The notes: a model not told the origin generated them from the letters alone. Shown: positions 9,596-19,349, counted from the first letter of the stretch. The stretch: 64,000 nt of DNA from Novosphingobium fuchskuhlense (GCF_001519075.1 NZ_KQ954245.1:597552-661551); one strand, 5' to 3'. Made by a program: numbers and translations.

Positions 9596-11146
9596 TCAAT
9601 AGGCCCGCGCCACCAGAATGCGCTCCACCGCCGGCTCCCCGGTGAACGGGCACGGTCCCTCGGCGGGCACCGCATCCATCGGCGTGTTGCGGATCGTCAG
9701 CTTCAGCGCCTTCAATTGCTCGACCACCTTGTCGAGCGCCGCGCCCGTGGGCCGCGACCAGCACAGTTCCACCCAGCCCGGAAACGCCTTGTCCTCGGAA
9801 AAGAAGGCGGCAAGGCCCGCCAGATCGCTGATCCCGCGCTCGATCTGGGCATCGCGGCGATCCCGCGCCTCGACGAACAATGCGCCCTGTATCGCTTCCA
9901 GTTCGCTCACCGCCGCCGCCACGAAGTCATCCTGCGCCATCCCGACGAAGTTGGCCTTGCCATCCTCGCGCCACAGCCGGTCGCGGCGCAGCACCGATAC
10001 CTGCCCGCCCTCGGCATCGCGACCACCGATCTCCAAGATCAGCGGCACACCCTTCTTCACCCAGCCCCAGCGCTTGGCCGTCGCCTTGCCCGGCCGCTTG
10101 TCGAGCAGCACGCGCACCTTCTCGTCGAACACGCTGAGCGCCGCGAGCTTCGCGCGCAGCTGCGTGCAGTATTCCAGCAGCGCCGCATCGCCGTCGTTTT
10201 CGCGCAGCATCGGCAGGATCACGATCTGCTGCGGTGCAATCCGGGGGGGCGTGCGGAGGCCATCATCGTCGCCGTGCGTCATGATCACACCGCCGATCAT
10301 GCGCGTTGAAACGCCCCAACTGGTGGTGTGGCAAAGCGTCTGCTGGCCGTCCTTGTCCTGATAGCGGATCCCCGCCGCCTCGGAGAAGGTCGTGCCCAGA
10401 TAGTGCGAAGTGCCCGCCTGCAGCGCCTTGCCGTCCTGCATCATCGCCTCGATCGAGAACGTCTCGACCGCGCCCGGGAAGCGCTCGTTCTCGGGCTTCG
10501 GGCCTGCGACCACGGGCATCGCGAGCACGTCCTCGGCAAAGCTGCGGTACATCTCCAGCGCGCGGAGCGTCTCGGCCATCGCATCGGCCTCGTCGGCGTG
10601 GGCGGTGTGGCCCTCCTGCCAGAGGAATTCGCTCGTGCGCAGGAACATGCGCGTGCGCATTTCCCAGCGCACCACATTGGCCCACTGATTGGTCAGCAGC
10701 GGCAGATCGCGCCACGACTGGATCCAGCGCGCCATTGCCGCGCCGATCACCGTCTCAGAGGTCGGGCGCACGATCAGCGGTTCTTCGAGCTTCGCTTCGG
10801 GATCGGGGATCAGCCCGCCCTTGCCATCACCGATCAGCCGGTGATGCGTGACGACCGCCATTTCCTTGGCAAAGCCTTCGACATGCTCCGCTTCACGCGT
10901 GAAGTACGAGAGCGGGATGAACAGCGGGAAATAGCAGTTCTCGACGCCCGCTTCCTTGATGCGCTCGTCCATCAGCTTCTGGATGCGCTCCCAGATGCCA
11001 TAGCCCCAAGGCTTGATCACCATGCAGCCGCGCACGCCGGATTCCTCGGCGAGTTCGGCTTCGGCGATGACCGCCTGATACCACTGGGCGAAATCATCCT
11101 GCCGCGTGATGGGCAGGGCGTGCTTGATCGATGCGTTCTGGCTCAT
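9596..11146 (-). CDS. proS: Prolyl-tRNA synthetase, eukaryote/archaea-like type
   Basis: This class II synthetase charges tRNA-Pro. The 516-residue sequence is of the eukaryote/archaea-like ProRS type: it begins with the catalytic core (KPWGYGIWERIQKLMD), has RPTSETVIGAAMARWI, the motif-2 arginine region VVRWEMRTRMFLRTSEFLWQEG, and motif 3 in the long conserved segment containing TTSWGVSTRMIGGVIMTHGD. The bacterial-type editing insertion between motifs 2 and 3 is absent. An anticodon-binding domain follows, then a C-terminal extension ending in ILVARAY. In the family this extension often binds zinc with four Cys; only one (GPCPFTG) remains, so the zinc site looks lost. tRNA-Pro(CGG), a likely substrate, is encoded at 35.3 kb. 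Confidence 0.95.
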   Translation of the reverse strand: MSQNASIKHALPITRQDDFAQWYQAVIAEAELAEESGVRGCMVIKPWGYGIWERIQKLMDERIKEAGVENCYFPLFIPLSYFTREAEHVEGFAKEMAVVTHHRLIGDGKGGLIPDPEAKLEEPLIVRPTSETVIGAAMARWIQSWRDLPLLTNQWANVVRWEMRTRMFLRTSEFLWQEGHTAHADEADAMAETLRALEMYRSFAEDVLAMPVVAGPKPENERFPGAVETFSIEAMMQDGKALQAGTSHYLGTTFSEAAGIRYQDKDGQQTLCHTTSWGVSTRMIGGVIMTHGDDDGLRTPPRIAPQQIVILPMLRENDGDAALLEYCTQLRAKLAALSVFDEKVRVLLDKRPGKATAKRWGWVKKGVPLILEIGGRDAEGGQVSVLRRDRLWREDGKANFVGMAQDDFVAAAVSELEAIQGALFVEARDRRDAQIERGISDLAGLAAFFSEDKAFPGWVELCWSRPTGAALDKVVEQLKALKLTIRNTPMDAVPAEGPCPFTGEPAVERILVARAY

Positions 11147-11174
11147 GCACGCCGGTTAGGCGGCTCAGGGGATT

Positions 11175-11204
11175 CGGGCAATCCTCGTCTGGCGAGGATG
11201 CCCG
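11175..11204 (-). terminator. Strong hairpin downstream of phaR
   Basis: Inverted repeat CGGGCA-ATCCTCG / CGAGGAT-GCCCG, 12 paired bases with one bulged A and a 5-nt loop, lies 8 nt beyond the phaR stop and upstream of proS. There is no run of T on either side, so it may be a terminator without a U-tract, or an RNA-stability or attenuation structure between phaR and proS. Confidence 0.45.
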
Positions 11205-11211
11205 TCTGTAT

Positions 11212-11772
11212 TCAGCCGGCCAGCTGGTCGAGCTTCTTCTGCATGTCCGCCATCTGCTTGCGCAGCGCGGCGAGTTCATCTTCTGCGGGAGCCCCGGCTG
11301 CCTTGTCGGCCTCGGTGCCCTGAACCGCACCCGGCACGAACGCAGCGGTTGCGGCTTTGAACAGTTCCATGTTGCGCTGCGCGATCTGGGCCAGCGGGTT
11401 GGCGCCGATGCTGTCCTCGATCGCCTTGCGCAGCTTCACCTGATTCTCGCGAAAATGTTCCATCGAGGCTTCGAGATAGCCAGGCAGAAGCGCCTGCATC
11501 GAATTGCCGTACATCGAGATCAGCTGGCGCAGGAAGTTCGTCGGCAGCATCTGCTCGCCGCTGGCCTCTTCCTCCATGATGATCTGCGTGAGGATCGTAT
11601 GGGTCAGGTCGGTGCCGGTCTTGGCATCCAAAACCTTGAATTCAATGTTTTCCTTGACCATCTGGGCCAAGTGGTCAAGCGTGATGTAGCTCGACGTCCG
11701 CGTGTTATAAAGTCGGCGGTTCGCGTACTTCTTGATGATGACGGTATCGCCGTCCTTGCCTGCGTTTGCCAT
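11212..11772 (-). CDS. phaR: Polyhydroxyalkanoate synthesis repressor PhaR
   Basis: PhaR is a DNA-binding repressor that also binds polyhydroxyalkanoate granules and controls phasin and granule genes. The 186-residue protein has the N-terminal PHB/PHA accumulation regulator DNA-binding domain (IIKKYANRRLYNTRTSSYIT, residues about 12-31) and two following accumulation-regulator repeats (QMLPTNFLRQLISMYG, FRENQVKLRKAIEDS). The C-terminus is a heptad-like helix (LAALRKQMADMQKKLDQL), probably a coiled coil. Length and order match alphaproteobacterial PhaR. No phasin, phaC or phaA/B genes lie within the window, so its targets are elsewhere. The 86-bp upstream gap contains several TGC-rich words but no operator I can name with confidence. 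Confidence 0.95.
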   Translation of the reverse strand: MANAGKDGDTVIIKKYANRRLYNTRTSSYITLDHLAQMVKENIEFKVLDAKTGTDLTHTILTQIIMEEEASGEQMLPTNFLRQLISMYGNSMQALLPGYLEASMEHFRENQVKLRKAIEDSIGANPLAQIAQRNMELFKAATAAFVPGAVQGTEADKAAGAPAEDELAALRKQMADMQKKLDQLAG

Positions 11773-11858
11773 GTTATGCGCACCCTTTTGGGATTATGCC
11801 GATGCATTAGCAGATGCGGTATGTGCAGCGCAATAAACCTTGCAGGGATAACAACAAT

Positions 11859-12917
11859 TCATGTGCTGCGGGCAAATCGTCGTCCCATCGCGGTCAGCAG
11901 TTCATATTGCGAGAGCGCAGTGAGCGCCGCCGCCTCGGGCAAGGCATAGTCCAGTCCCAGCCAGTCCCCTTCGCCGCAGTTTTTCGCGGTGGAGAGGTCG
12001 ACGATGGTCATGTCCATCGATACGCGGCCCAGCACCGGCAGACGCTGGCCCTGCCACAGCACATGCCCCTTGCCGGACCAGCAGCGCAGATAGCCATCGG
12101 CATAGCCTACTGCGATCACGCCCACGCGCATGGCCGTACTTGCCGTGAAGGTCGCGTTGTATCCCACCGAGTCGCCGGGTGCGAGATCGCGCACCTGGAT
12201 GACTGCCGCCTCTGGATAGGCCACTTGCGCGATGCTGTCCGCCAGTTCCCCGCGCGGCACCCCGCCATAGAGCGCAAGGCCCGGCCGCGTGAGGTCGAAC
12301 GCATAGTCCGCCCCCAGCGCGATCCCGGCGCTGTTTGCCAGACTGTAGCGCCGCGCCGGCACGGCCGCGACCACTGCGCGAAACCGCGCGAGCTGCTCTA
12401 CGTTCTGCGCCGAGTCCTCATCGGCACTGGCCAGATGGCTGAGGCAGGTCTCGATCTCGAGCTGCGCCACTGCCGGATCGCCGATCTCGGCAAGCGGCAG
12501 GCCGAGACGGTTCATGCCCGTATCCACCATCAGGTCGCAGGGTCCGCCCCCTGCCGCCAGCCAGCGCTTCACCTGGGCCAGCGAATTGAGGACCGGGCGA
12601 ACCCCCAGCGCGCGGGCATAGGCCGCCTCGGCATCGTTGATCGGCCCATGCAGCACTGCAATTCCGGCCGCCGGAACGATCCGCGCCGCCTCTGCCGCTT
12701 CCTGCCAGTGCGCGACGAACCAGTCGCGGCACCCCGCCGCCGCCAGCACCGGCACGGCCTGCGCCGCGCCCAGCCCATAGCAATCCGCCTTGATCGCCGC
12801 CCCGGCCCGCGCCGCGCCCGACATCCCGTCAAGAACGCGCCAATTGCCCGCCAGCGCCGCGTGATCGATCCTGAGCCGCAGCGCCGCCGGGGGAAGCGGC
12901 GGTCCTTCAGGCGTCAT
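11859..12917 (-). CDS. alr: Alanine racemase
   Basis: This PLP enzyme interconverts L- and D-alanine for peptidoglycan. The 352-residue sequence has the PLP lysine in AAIKADCYGLG (Lys43), SLANSAGI, RPGLALYGG for cofactor phosphate contact, and the second catalytic base in SVGYNATF (Tyr253; the usual motif is GYG). The C-terminal VSMDMTIVDL is also typical. I start at the ATG at 12917, which overlaps the last 11 nt of the upstream transporter gene, implying translational coupling; the frame extends further upstream but only inside that gene. Coupling to an MHS transporter may mean that both handle the same amino acid, but this is inference. Confidence 0.93.
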   Translation of the reverse strand: MTPEGPPLPPAALRLRIDHAALAGNWRVLDGMSGAARAGAAIKADCYGLGAAQAVPVLAAAGCRDWFVAHWQEAAEAARIVPAAGIAVLHGPINDAEAAYARALGVRPVLNSLAQVKRWLAAGGGPCDLMVDTGMNRLGLPLAEIGDPAVAQLEIETCLSHLASADEDSAQNVEQLARFRAVVAAVPARRYSLANSAGIALGADYAFDLTRPGLALYGGVPRGELADSIAQVAYPEAAVIQVRDLAPGDSVGYNATFTASTAMRVGVIAVGYADGYLRCWSGKGHVLWQGQRLPVLGRVSMDMTIVDLSTAKNCGEGDWLGLDYALPEAAALTALSQYELLTAMGRRFARST

Positions 12918-14532
12918 CGTGGGCGAAGTCCTTCGGCGGACCGCCCTTGAGGCCCCACACCCCGACAACCAATGCGACGAAGACCACGACCCAAGTGTAC
13001 CACAGCCCGGCATAGGGATCGCCGGTCCTGGCAACGATCAACGAGGAAATCAGCGGCAGGAACCCACCAAGATATCCCGTCCCGATATGATAGGGGATCG
13101 ACATCGAGCTGTAGCGGATGCGCGCCGGGAACATCTCGGAAAGGACCGCCGCCACCGGGCCATAGGTCGCGCCGGTCAGCGCCATCAGCACCACCAGCCC
13201 GAACACGATGATCGCGCCGTTGCCGAAGCTGGGGCGCACCTTGGCGAAGTCATAGCCTGCATGCGTCAGCATGGCCTGCAGGTCCTTGCCCCGCACCGCG
13301 CTCTTTTCATGCCACGGATAGGTTTCCAGCGAAGCCGCCGCCGGGCCGATTGTCATTACCAGCGCCGGGCCTTCCCGCAGCGAATAGCGCACACCGGAGG
13401 CCGAAAGATCGGCCAGCAGCTTTCCGCAGTTCGTCGCCTGCTCGGCGGCGAAGGGATTGTAGCTGCAATCGGGCCCGCTCACCACCACCGGCTCGCGCCG
13501 CGCCATCTCGGCAAGGCCCGGATTGGCGGCATTGCCGATCATCCAGAAGATCGGGAACAGCAGCACCAGCGTGGCTACATAGCCCAGCACGATCGGCAGC
13601 TTGCGCCCCACCTTGTCCGAAATGTGCCCGAATACCACGCTGAAGGGCATCCCGATCACGCAGGAGAGGCCCACGATAAGCTCGGCGGTCATGTCCTCCA
13701 CCCGCATCGGCCCCTTGAGGAACGAGAGGCCGGTGAACATCGAGGTATAGAAGATCACGGTCAGCCCCGCCGCCACCCCGAACAGCGCAATGAACAGCCG
13801 CCGCCCGTTACCCGGGTAAGTCAGGCTCTCGATGAAGGGATTGCCCGCAACTTCGCCGCTTTCCTTCATCGCCTTGAACACCGGGCTTTCCGAGAGCTTC
13901 AGGCGCATCCACAGCGATACCGCCAGCAGCACAAGGCTCAGCAGAAACGGCACGCGCCAGCCCCAGGTCGTCCAGGTCTCGGCGCTCATCGCGCCCTTGC
14001 AGGCCAGCACCACGACAAGGCTCAGAACGAAGCCGCCGACAACGCTCGACTGGATGAAGCTGGTGAAGAAGCCTCGCCGACCGGGCGCGGCATGTTCGGC
14101 CACGTAGACCGCCGCGCCGCCGTATTCGCCGCCCAGCGCCAGACCCTGCAGCACGCGCAGCAGAATCACCAGCACCGGTGCGGCATAGCCGATCGTGGTA
14201 GCCGGCGGGATCAGCCCCACACCGGCCGTCGCGATTCCCATCAAGGTCACCGTCACGAGGAAGGTATATTTGCGCCCGAGCCGGTCGCCCAGATAGCCGA
14301 ACAGCACCGCGCCCAGCGGACGAAACCCGAAGCCAACCGCGAAGACGAGCCAGAACAGCAGCATCTCGAGCGTGGCATTGCCGGTCGGGAAGAAGGCCTT
14401 GGACAGGATCGCGCCCAGCGTGCCGTAGATGAAGAAGTCGTACCACTCGAACACGGTGCCGATCGACGAGGCCGCGACCACCAGGCGGATTTCCGCTGCG
14501 GTCGGTTCCGGTGCGCCATTCACCTCATGCAT
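12907..14532 (-). CDS. MHS-family (metabolite:H+ symporter) MFS transporter
   Basis: A 12-helix major-facilitator protein of 541 residues. The N-terminal part has EWYDFFIYG in helix 1, the MFS loop signature FGYLGDRLGRKYTF, and RVLQGLALGGEYGGAA, all diagnostic of the metabolite:H+ symporter subfamily (ProP, ShiA, KgtP relatives). Between helices in the C-terminal half there is an extended hydrophilic loop of about 95 residues (from about NAANPGLAEM to KVRPSFGNG) with two Cys (GPDCSYN, ATNCGK), longer than in E. coli ProP. Substrates in this group include betaine, proline, shikimate and dicarboxylates; the one here is unknown. The ATG at 14532 was preferred to a TTG two codons upstream. The gene overlaps alr by 11 nt. 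Confidence 0.88.
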   Translation of the reverse strand: MHEVNGAPEPTAAEIRLVVAASSIGTVFEWYDFFIYGTLGAILSKAFFPTGNATLEMLLFWLVFAVGFGFRPLGAVLFGYLGDRLGRKYTFLVTVTLMGIATAGVGLIPPATTIGYAAPVLVILLRVLQGLALGGEYGGAAVYVAEHAAPGRRGFFTSFIQSSVVGGFVLSLVVVLACKGAMSAETWTTWGWRVPFLLSLVLLAVSLWMRLKLSESPVFKAMKESGEVAGNPFIESLTYPGNGRRLFIALFGVAAGLTVIFYTSMFTGLSFLKGPMRVEDMTAELIVGLSCVIGMPFSVVFGHISDKVGRKLPIVLGYVATLVLLFPIFWMIGNAANPGLAEMARREPVVVSGPDCSYNPFAAEQATNCGKLLADLSASGVRYSLREGPALVMTIGPAAASLETYPWHEKSAVRGKDLQAMLTHAGYDFAKVRPSFGNGAIIVFGLVVLMALTGATYGPVAAVLSEMFPARIRYSSMSIPYHIGTGYLGGFLPLISSLIVARTGDPYAGLWYTWVVVFVALVVGVWGLKGGPPKDFAHDDA

Positions 14533-14717
14533 GCCCAAGTGTTTCCCATCCCCTTGCCGCCAGCCTTGTAACCATCCGGCACATTGCCCTGAACCCGCGG
14601 CTGTAGCGAAGCAATGGCCGCCGGGAAAGTGCGATGGGCCAAAGAAATCCCTGATATTCCCTCATCAATGCAAGGAGCGCAGCCCTGCTGCGAGCCGGAG
14701 CGGCATGCATCAGCGCC

Positions 14718-15137
14718 TCAGCCCAGAGCTGCCAGCGCGGCGTCCCATGCCAGCAAGATCGCATCATGCCGTCCGGGATAGCCCAGCGCGGGCTCCACCA
14801 GCGCGATCCCGGGCCAATCGGGCATCGGCCCCTCGCCCGCCAGCCATGCTGCCAACGCTCCGCGCGCCGCCGCGATCTCGGTCCTGCTCCGCCCCCTGGC
14901 CGCGTTCGCGAAGGCATAGGCGGCGGCCTGCCCGATGGCGCAGGCATGGGCGCGCAGGCCAAGTCCGTCGATCCGCCCCGCCGCGTCGACCGAGAGCCCC
15001 AGCATCAGCGTGCTTCCGCAGCGCCGGGAGCGCGCGTCGCCCTTCAGCGGCAGGCCATCATCCCATGCAAAACCGGCAAGCGCCGTCGCCGCGCCGAGGA
15101 TGTCCGGTGTATAGAGCGTGCGCGCCGGCGCCGTCAC
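14718..15137 (-). CDS. IscU/NifU-like iron-sulfur scaffold protein
   Basis: The 139-residue protein resembles the N-terminal NifU/IscU scaffold fold on which [2Fe-2S] clusters are built. Two of the three cluster cysteines are visible: Cys40 in RSRRCGSTL and Cys66 in AHACAIGQA. The third, normally near the C-terminus, is replaced within GRHDAILLAW. This pattern is common among alphaproteobacterial proteins annotated as scaffold, and it leaves their activity uncertain. It uses a GTG start that overlaps the cvpA stop (GTGA), so translation is probably coupled. No other isc or suf gene is nearby. Confidence 0.8.
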   Translation of the reverse strand: MTAPARTLYTPDILGAATALAGFAWDDGLPLKGDARSRRCGSTLMLGLSVDAAGRIDGLGLRAHACAIGQAAAYAFANAARGRSRTEIAAARGALAAWLAGEGPMPDWPGIALVEPALGYPGRHDAILLAWDAALAALG

Positions 15138-15757
15138 TGGCCGTCCGCCGCCTTGCTCAGCCGCCGCTGCAACTCGCGCCGCGCCGCCTTGCGCGCAGCC
15201 GCCTTCGCCGCGTTCTTGAGCCCGTCTTCCTGCTCCTGCTGCGCCTGCTTCGCGGCCTTGGCGGCTTCCTCGCGGCGGCCTTCAAGCACCGTCATCAGTT
15301 CCTCGCTCGCCGCGTTGAGGAACGGATAGGTCCGCGCCGCGGTGATCCACACCGGCCGCCCGTCCACGCCCCAGACGATGTCATAGCCGAACACCAGCAG
15401 CGAGAAGCCGAGGACCATGATGACAAAGCCCTTGATCGCGCCGAACCCGAAGCCGAGCACCCGGTCGATCGGGCCGAGCATCGAGCTCCGGCTCGCACTG
15501 CCCAGCGACGACGCGAGCAGCTTTGCGGCAAAGTAGGGCACGATGGTCAGCACGCCGAAGGCCAACACGCCCGCGCCGGTCTCGTTCTTGAGATAGGGCG
15601 TCAGCAGCAGCGTCAGCGGCTCATGACCATAGCGCACGGCGAACAGGCCCACGCACCACGCAAGCAGCGAGAGCACTTCCTCGACAAAACCGCGGAAGAA
15701 CCCCCCGATCGCGCAGACCGCAACGAACAGGAACACAACATAATCGAAGCCGGTCAT
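15134..15757 (-). CDS. cvpA: CvpA family inner-membrane protein
   Basis: The 207-residue protein has four hydrophobic segments (FDYVVFLFVAVCAIGGFFRG, VLSLLAWCVGLFAV, GAGVLAFGVLTIVPYFAA and AIKGFVIMVLGFSLLVFG), followed by a charged, coiled-coil-like tail rich in Ala, Lys and Glu (residues about 155-207). The family was named for colicin V production; its cellular role is still poorly defined, with links to envelope stress reported. It lies between radA and the IscU-like gene, 12 nt from radA and overlapping the next gene, so it is part of one transcript. Confidence 0.92.
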   Translation of the reverse strand: MTGFDYVVFLFVAVCAIGGFFRGFVEEVLSLLAWCVGLFAVRYGHEPLTLLLTPYLKNETGAGVLAFGVLTIVPYFAAKLLASSLGSASRSSMLGPIDRVLGFGFGAIKGFVIMVLGFSLLVFGYDIVWGVDGRPVWITAARTYPFLNAASEELMTVLEGRREEAAKAAKQAQQEQEDGLKNAAKAAARKAARRELQRRLSKAADGQ

Positions 15758-15769
15758 AAGCCCCCGAAA

Positions 15770-17137
<1,368 letters not shown>

Positions 17138-17196
17138 GGCTGCGAAATAGCGTGAACATAGAGGGAACGCAAGAGCGCTGTCTCTACGCCCGTCTT

Positions 17197-17283
17197 CGTC
17201 ATTGCGAGCGTAGCGAAGCAATCCAGAGCGCCGCGCACTGCCGCTCTGGATTGCTTCGTCGCTACGCTCCTCGCAATGACGAG
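17197..17283. repeat. Palindromic intergenic repeat, copy 1
   Basis: The repeat starts with CGTCATTGCGAGCG and ends with the complementary CTCGCAATGACG, with inner arms GAAGCAATCCAGAG and CTCTGGATTGCTTCG. The whole element of about 87 nt can fold into one long hairpin. It lies between radA and tRNA-Leu. Copies 2 and 3 are at 20057 and 23889. Such elements, which read RHCEERSDEAIQ in one frame, are widespread in alphaproteobacterial genomes and are probably non-autonomous mobile or REP-like DNA. Confidence 0.85.
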
Positions 17284-17314
17284 GATTTGCTGCTGGCTGA
17301 GAAGGAAGTGAAGT

Positions 17315-17398
17315 TGGTGCCCCTGGCCAGACTCGAACTGGCACATCTCTCGATAACCGATTTTGAGTCGGTCGCGTCTACCATTCCACCACAGGGGC
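17315..17398 (-). tRNA. tRNA-Leu (anticodon CAA)
   Basis: The minus strand folds into a class II tRNA. The acceptor arms are GCCCCTG and CAGGGGC followed by ACCA, and the D arm is normal. The anticodon stem ACCGA/TCGGT closes the loop CTCAAAA, giving anticodon CAA. A long variable arm (TATCGAGAGAT region) and a T arm GCCAG-TTCGAGT-CTGGC follow. CCA is encoded. The long variable arm fits leucine. It reads UUG codons. Confidence 0.96.
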
Positions 17399-17409
17399 AT
17401 TCTTGCGGG

Positions 17410-17438
17410 GGTTTAACCGCCCCGCCAATGGGCTTCAA
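17410..17438 (-). promoter_or_regulatory. Sigma-70-type promoter for tRNA-Leu
   Basis: On the minus strand TTGAAG (17433-17438) is followed by 17 nt and TAAACC (17410-17415), 12 nt before the mature tRNA 5' end. The -35 box overlaps the stop region of the inositol-monophosphatase-family gene. Confidence 0.6.
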
Positions 17439-18259
17439 GCCGTCTTGATCGCGCCAACCACCAGCTTGTGCAGCTTCGAATGCAGGGCATCGTTGCCGGC
17501 CAGCACGGTTTCGTCACAGATCGGCTGCGAACGGCCGCGATAGTCTGAAACGAACCCGCCCGCCTCGCGCACAAGCAGACACCCGGCGGCCGTATCCCAC
17601 GGCTGCAAGGCGCTTTCCCAGAACCCGTCGAACCGGCCCGCGGCCACCCACGCCAGGTCGAGCGCCGCCGAACCATGCCGCCGGATACCCGCCACGCGCG
17701 GGCCGAGCTCATGATAGATCTTCGTCCACTCGCTCATGTCGCCGCGCCCGGCAAAGGGGATACCCGTGGCGATCAGCGCCTCATCCAGATAGCGCCGCGC
17801 CGAGACCCGCAGGCGCCGGTCCTGCAGCCACGCGCCCCGGCTCTTCTCAGCCCAGAAGCTCTCGTCGGTGATCGGCTGATAGACGATCCCGGCGGTCACT
17901 TCGCCCCAGCCCTTGCCGTCCAGCGTCGGCTCCTGCACCGCGATCGAGATCGCGAAGTGCGGAATGCCGTGGAGGAAGTTGCTGGTGCCATCGAGCGGAT
18001 CGATGATGAAGCGCGGCTTGCCGGGCTCCCCCTCGATCGTGCCACCTTCTTCGAGCACGAAGCCCCAGCCCGGGCGCGCCGCGCGCAGTTCGTCCCACAG
18101 CGTGCGCTCGGCGGCCTGATCGGCCTTCGAAACGAAGTCAGCCGGTCCCTTGCGGCTAACCTGGAGATGCTCGACCTCGCCGAAATCACGGCGCAGCCGC
18201 TGGCCGGCCTTGCGGGCCGCCTTCTCCATCACCCGCATCAGGCCGGATATTGCTGACAT
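17435..18259 (-). CDS. Inositol monophosphatase family protein (SuhB-like)
   Basis: A magnesium-dependent sugar-phosphatase-fold enzyme of 274 residues. Metal ligands are visible in VLEEGG (Glu70-Glu71), DPLDGTSNFLHG (Asp87, Asp90) and WDTAAGCLLVREAGG near the C-terminus. Members hydrolyse inositol-1-phosphate or related phosphomonoesters; SuhB also takes part in rRNA antitermination in some bacteria. Which applies here is not evident. The frame runs further upstream into efp, but the ATG at 18259 lies 5 nt after the efp stop and starts the conserved MSAISGLMRVMEKAARKAG. It is probably translated from the efp transcript. Confidence 0.92.
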   Translation of the reverse strand: MSAISGLMRVMEKAARKAGQRLRRDFGEVEHLQVSRKGPADFVSKADQAAERTLWDELRAARPGWGFVLEEGGTIEGEPGKPRFIIDPLDGTSNFLHGIPHFAISIAVQEPTLDGKGWGEVTAGIVYQPITDESFWAEKSRGAWLQDRRLRVSARRYLDEALIATGIPFAGRGDMSEWTKIYHELGPRVAGIRRHGSAALDLAWVAAGRFDGFWESALQPWDTAAGCLLVREAGGFVSDYRGRSQPICDETVLAGNDALHSKLHKLVVGAIKTA

Positions 18260-18264
18260 GCGGC

Positions 18265-18828
18265 TCAGCCCACCTTGCTGACGTAAGTGCGCTCGTAGAC
18301 GTCGACGACAATACGCGTCCCGCTGGCGATATGCGGCGGCACCATCACGCGCACGCCGTTGTCGAGGATCGCGGGCTTGTAGCTGGACGAGGCGGTCTGT
18401 CCCTTCACAACGGCATCGGCCTCGACGATGGTCGCCTCGACCTGCTCGGGCAGCTGCACGGAAATCGGGCGATCTTCCCACATTTCGAGCAGCACGGTCA
18501 TGCCGTCCTGCAGGAAGGCCACCGCGTCACCAAGAAGGTCGGCCGGCAGCGTGATCTGGTCGTAGGTTTCCACGTCCATGAAGATCAGGTCATCGCCTTC
18601 CTTATAGAGGAACTGGAAGTCCTTCGTATCGAGGCGCACGCGCTCGACCGTGTCGGCGCTGCGGAAGCGCACGTTGGTCTTGCGGCCATCGACAAGGTTC
18701 TTCATCTCGACCTGCATGAACGCGCCGCCCTTGCCGGGCTGGGTGTGCTGCGTCTTGGCAACCTTCCAGATGCCCTTTTCGTATTCCAGGATATTGCCCG
18801 GACGGATGTCCACGCCGCTGATCTTCAT
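18265..18828 (-). CDS. efp: Translation elongation factor P
   Basis: EF-P rescues ribosomes stalled at polyproline. The 187-residue protein has the three-domain EF-P layout, starting with the KOW-like domain ([19 protein letters not shown]) and ending in ERTYVSKVG. The modifiable loop is [10 protein letters not shown], with Lys33 at the tip, so a lysine-type modification such as EpmA-dependent beta-lysylation would be expected, not arginine rhamnosylation. The modification genes are not in the window. The ATG at 18828 gives the standard length; the open frame upstream is not coding. Confidence 0.97.
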   Translation of the reverse strand: MKISGVDIRPGNILEYEKGIWKVAKTQHTQPGKGGAFMQVEMKNLVDGRKTNVRFRSADTVERVRLDTKDFQFLYKEGDDLIFMDVETYDQITLPADLLGDAVAFLQDGMTVLLEMWEDRPISVQLPEQVEATIVEADAVVKGQTASSSYKPAILDNGVRVMVPPHIASGTRIVVDVYERTYVSKVG

Positions 18829-18936
18829 GATGGAAAGAGCCCTAATTGGGATGCACGCCGAAGGCATGCGGGAGCGCGGCCCTTAGCGCCAAGCGGCGAT
18901 TGCTTCAAGCCGGTGTCGCATGCTAGCGCCAGCGCC

Positions 18937-19344
18937 ATGATCCGCGCCGCGACCATCACCCTGTTCCTTCTCGCCGCCGCACCGGCCATGGCCGCACCGG
19001 GCGGAGCGATGTGGACGGTGCCGCAAGGCCGCTGGACCTGCGAACTGCCGGGCGATGCAACGACGCCGCCACTTCCGCAGCCAGACAACAACTTCAGCAT
19101 CGTGCCCGATTCCAGCTATGTCGTCGGCGGCGTGCGCGGCACCTATCTGCTGCTTGGCAACACCTTCACGATGACCTCCGGCCCTTTTGCTGGCCGCCGC
19201 TTTGACAAGGTTGGGCTTTCGCTCATCAAGCTCGGACCGGACGGCAGGCGCGAGGCCCTGCGCTGCGTGCGGGCCGGCGCGGTACGCGATGATGATAGCG
19301 CAGGCTATGCCTACAGTGCGGACGGGGCAGCACCGGCCGAGTAG
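18937..19344 (+). CDS. Small exported protein of unknown function
   Basis: The 135-residue protein starts with a clear signal peptide, MIRAATITLFLLAAAPAMAA, and continues with a short beta-rich region (WTVPQGRWTCELPGD, SYVVGGVRGTYLLLGNTFTM, LRCVRAGAVR). Two Cys (in TCELPG and LRCVRA) could form a disulfide. I recognise no domain. It is the only plus-strand gene between efp and thiE and converges on thiE, 5 nt from its end. The start ATG at 18937 follows a run of non-coding open frame. Probably periplasmic; function unknown. Confidence 0.72.
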   Translation: MIRAATITLFLLAAAPAMAAPGGAMWTVPQGRWTCELPGDATTPPLPQPDNNFSIVPDSSYVVGGVRGTYLLLGNTFTMTSGPFAGRRFDKVGLSLIKLGPDGRREALRCVRAGAVRDDDSAGYAYSADGAAPAE

Positions 19345-19349
19345 GCCGT

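Noticed and set aside
5899..10309. Very long plus-strand open frames antisense to rnr, the M28 gene and proS
   Set aside because: They are Arg/Ser/Pro-rich shadows that cross gene boundaries; the minus-strand frames give full-length, motif-bearing proteins.
14525..14962. 145-codon minus-strand frame between the MHS transporter and the IscU-like gene
   Set aside because: It overlaps the IscU-like gene in another frame and has no recognisable protein features.
17138..17344. N-terminal extension of RadA containing RHCEERSDEAIQ
   Set aside because: These codons come from the palindromic repeat; RadA proper starts at the ATG at 17137 directly before the zinc finger.
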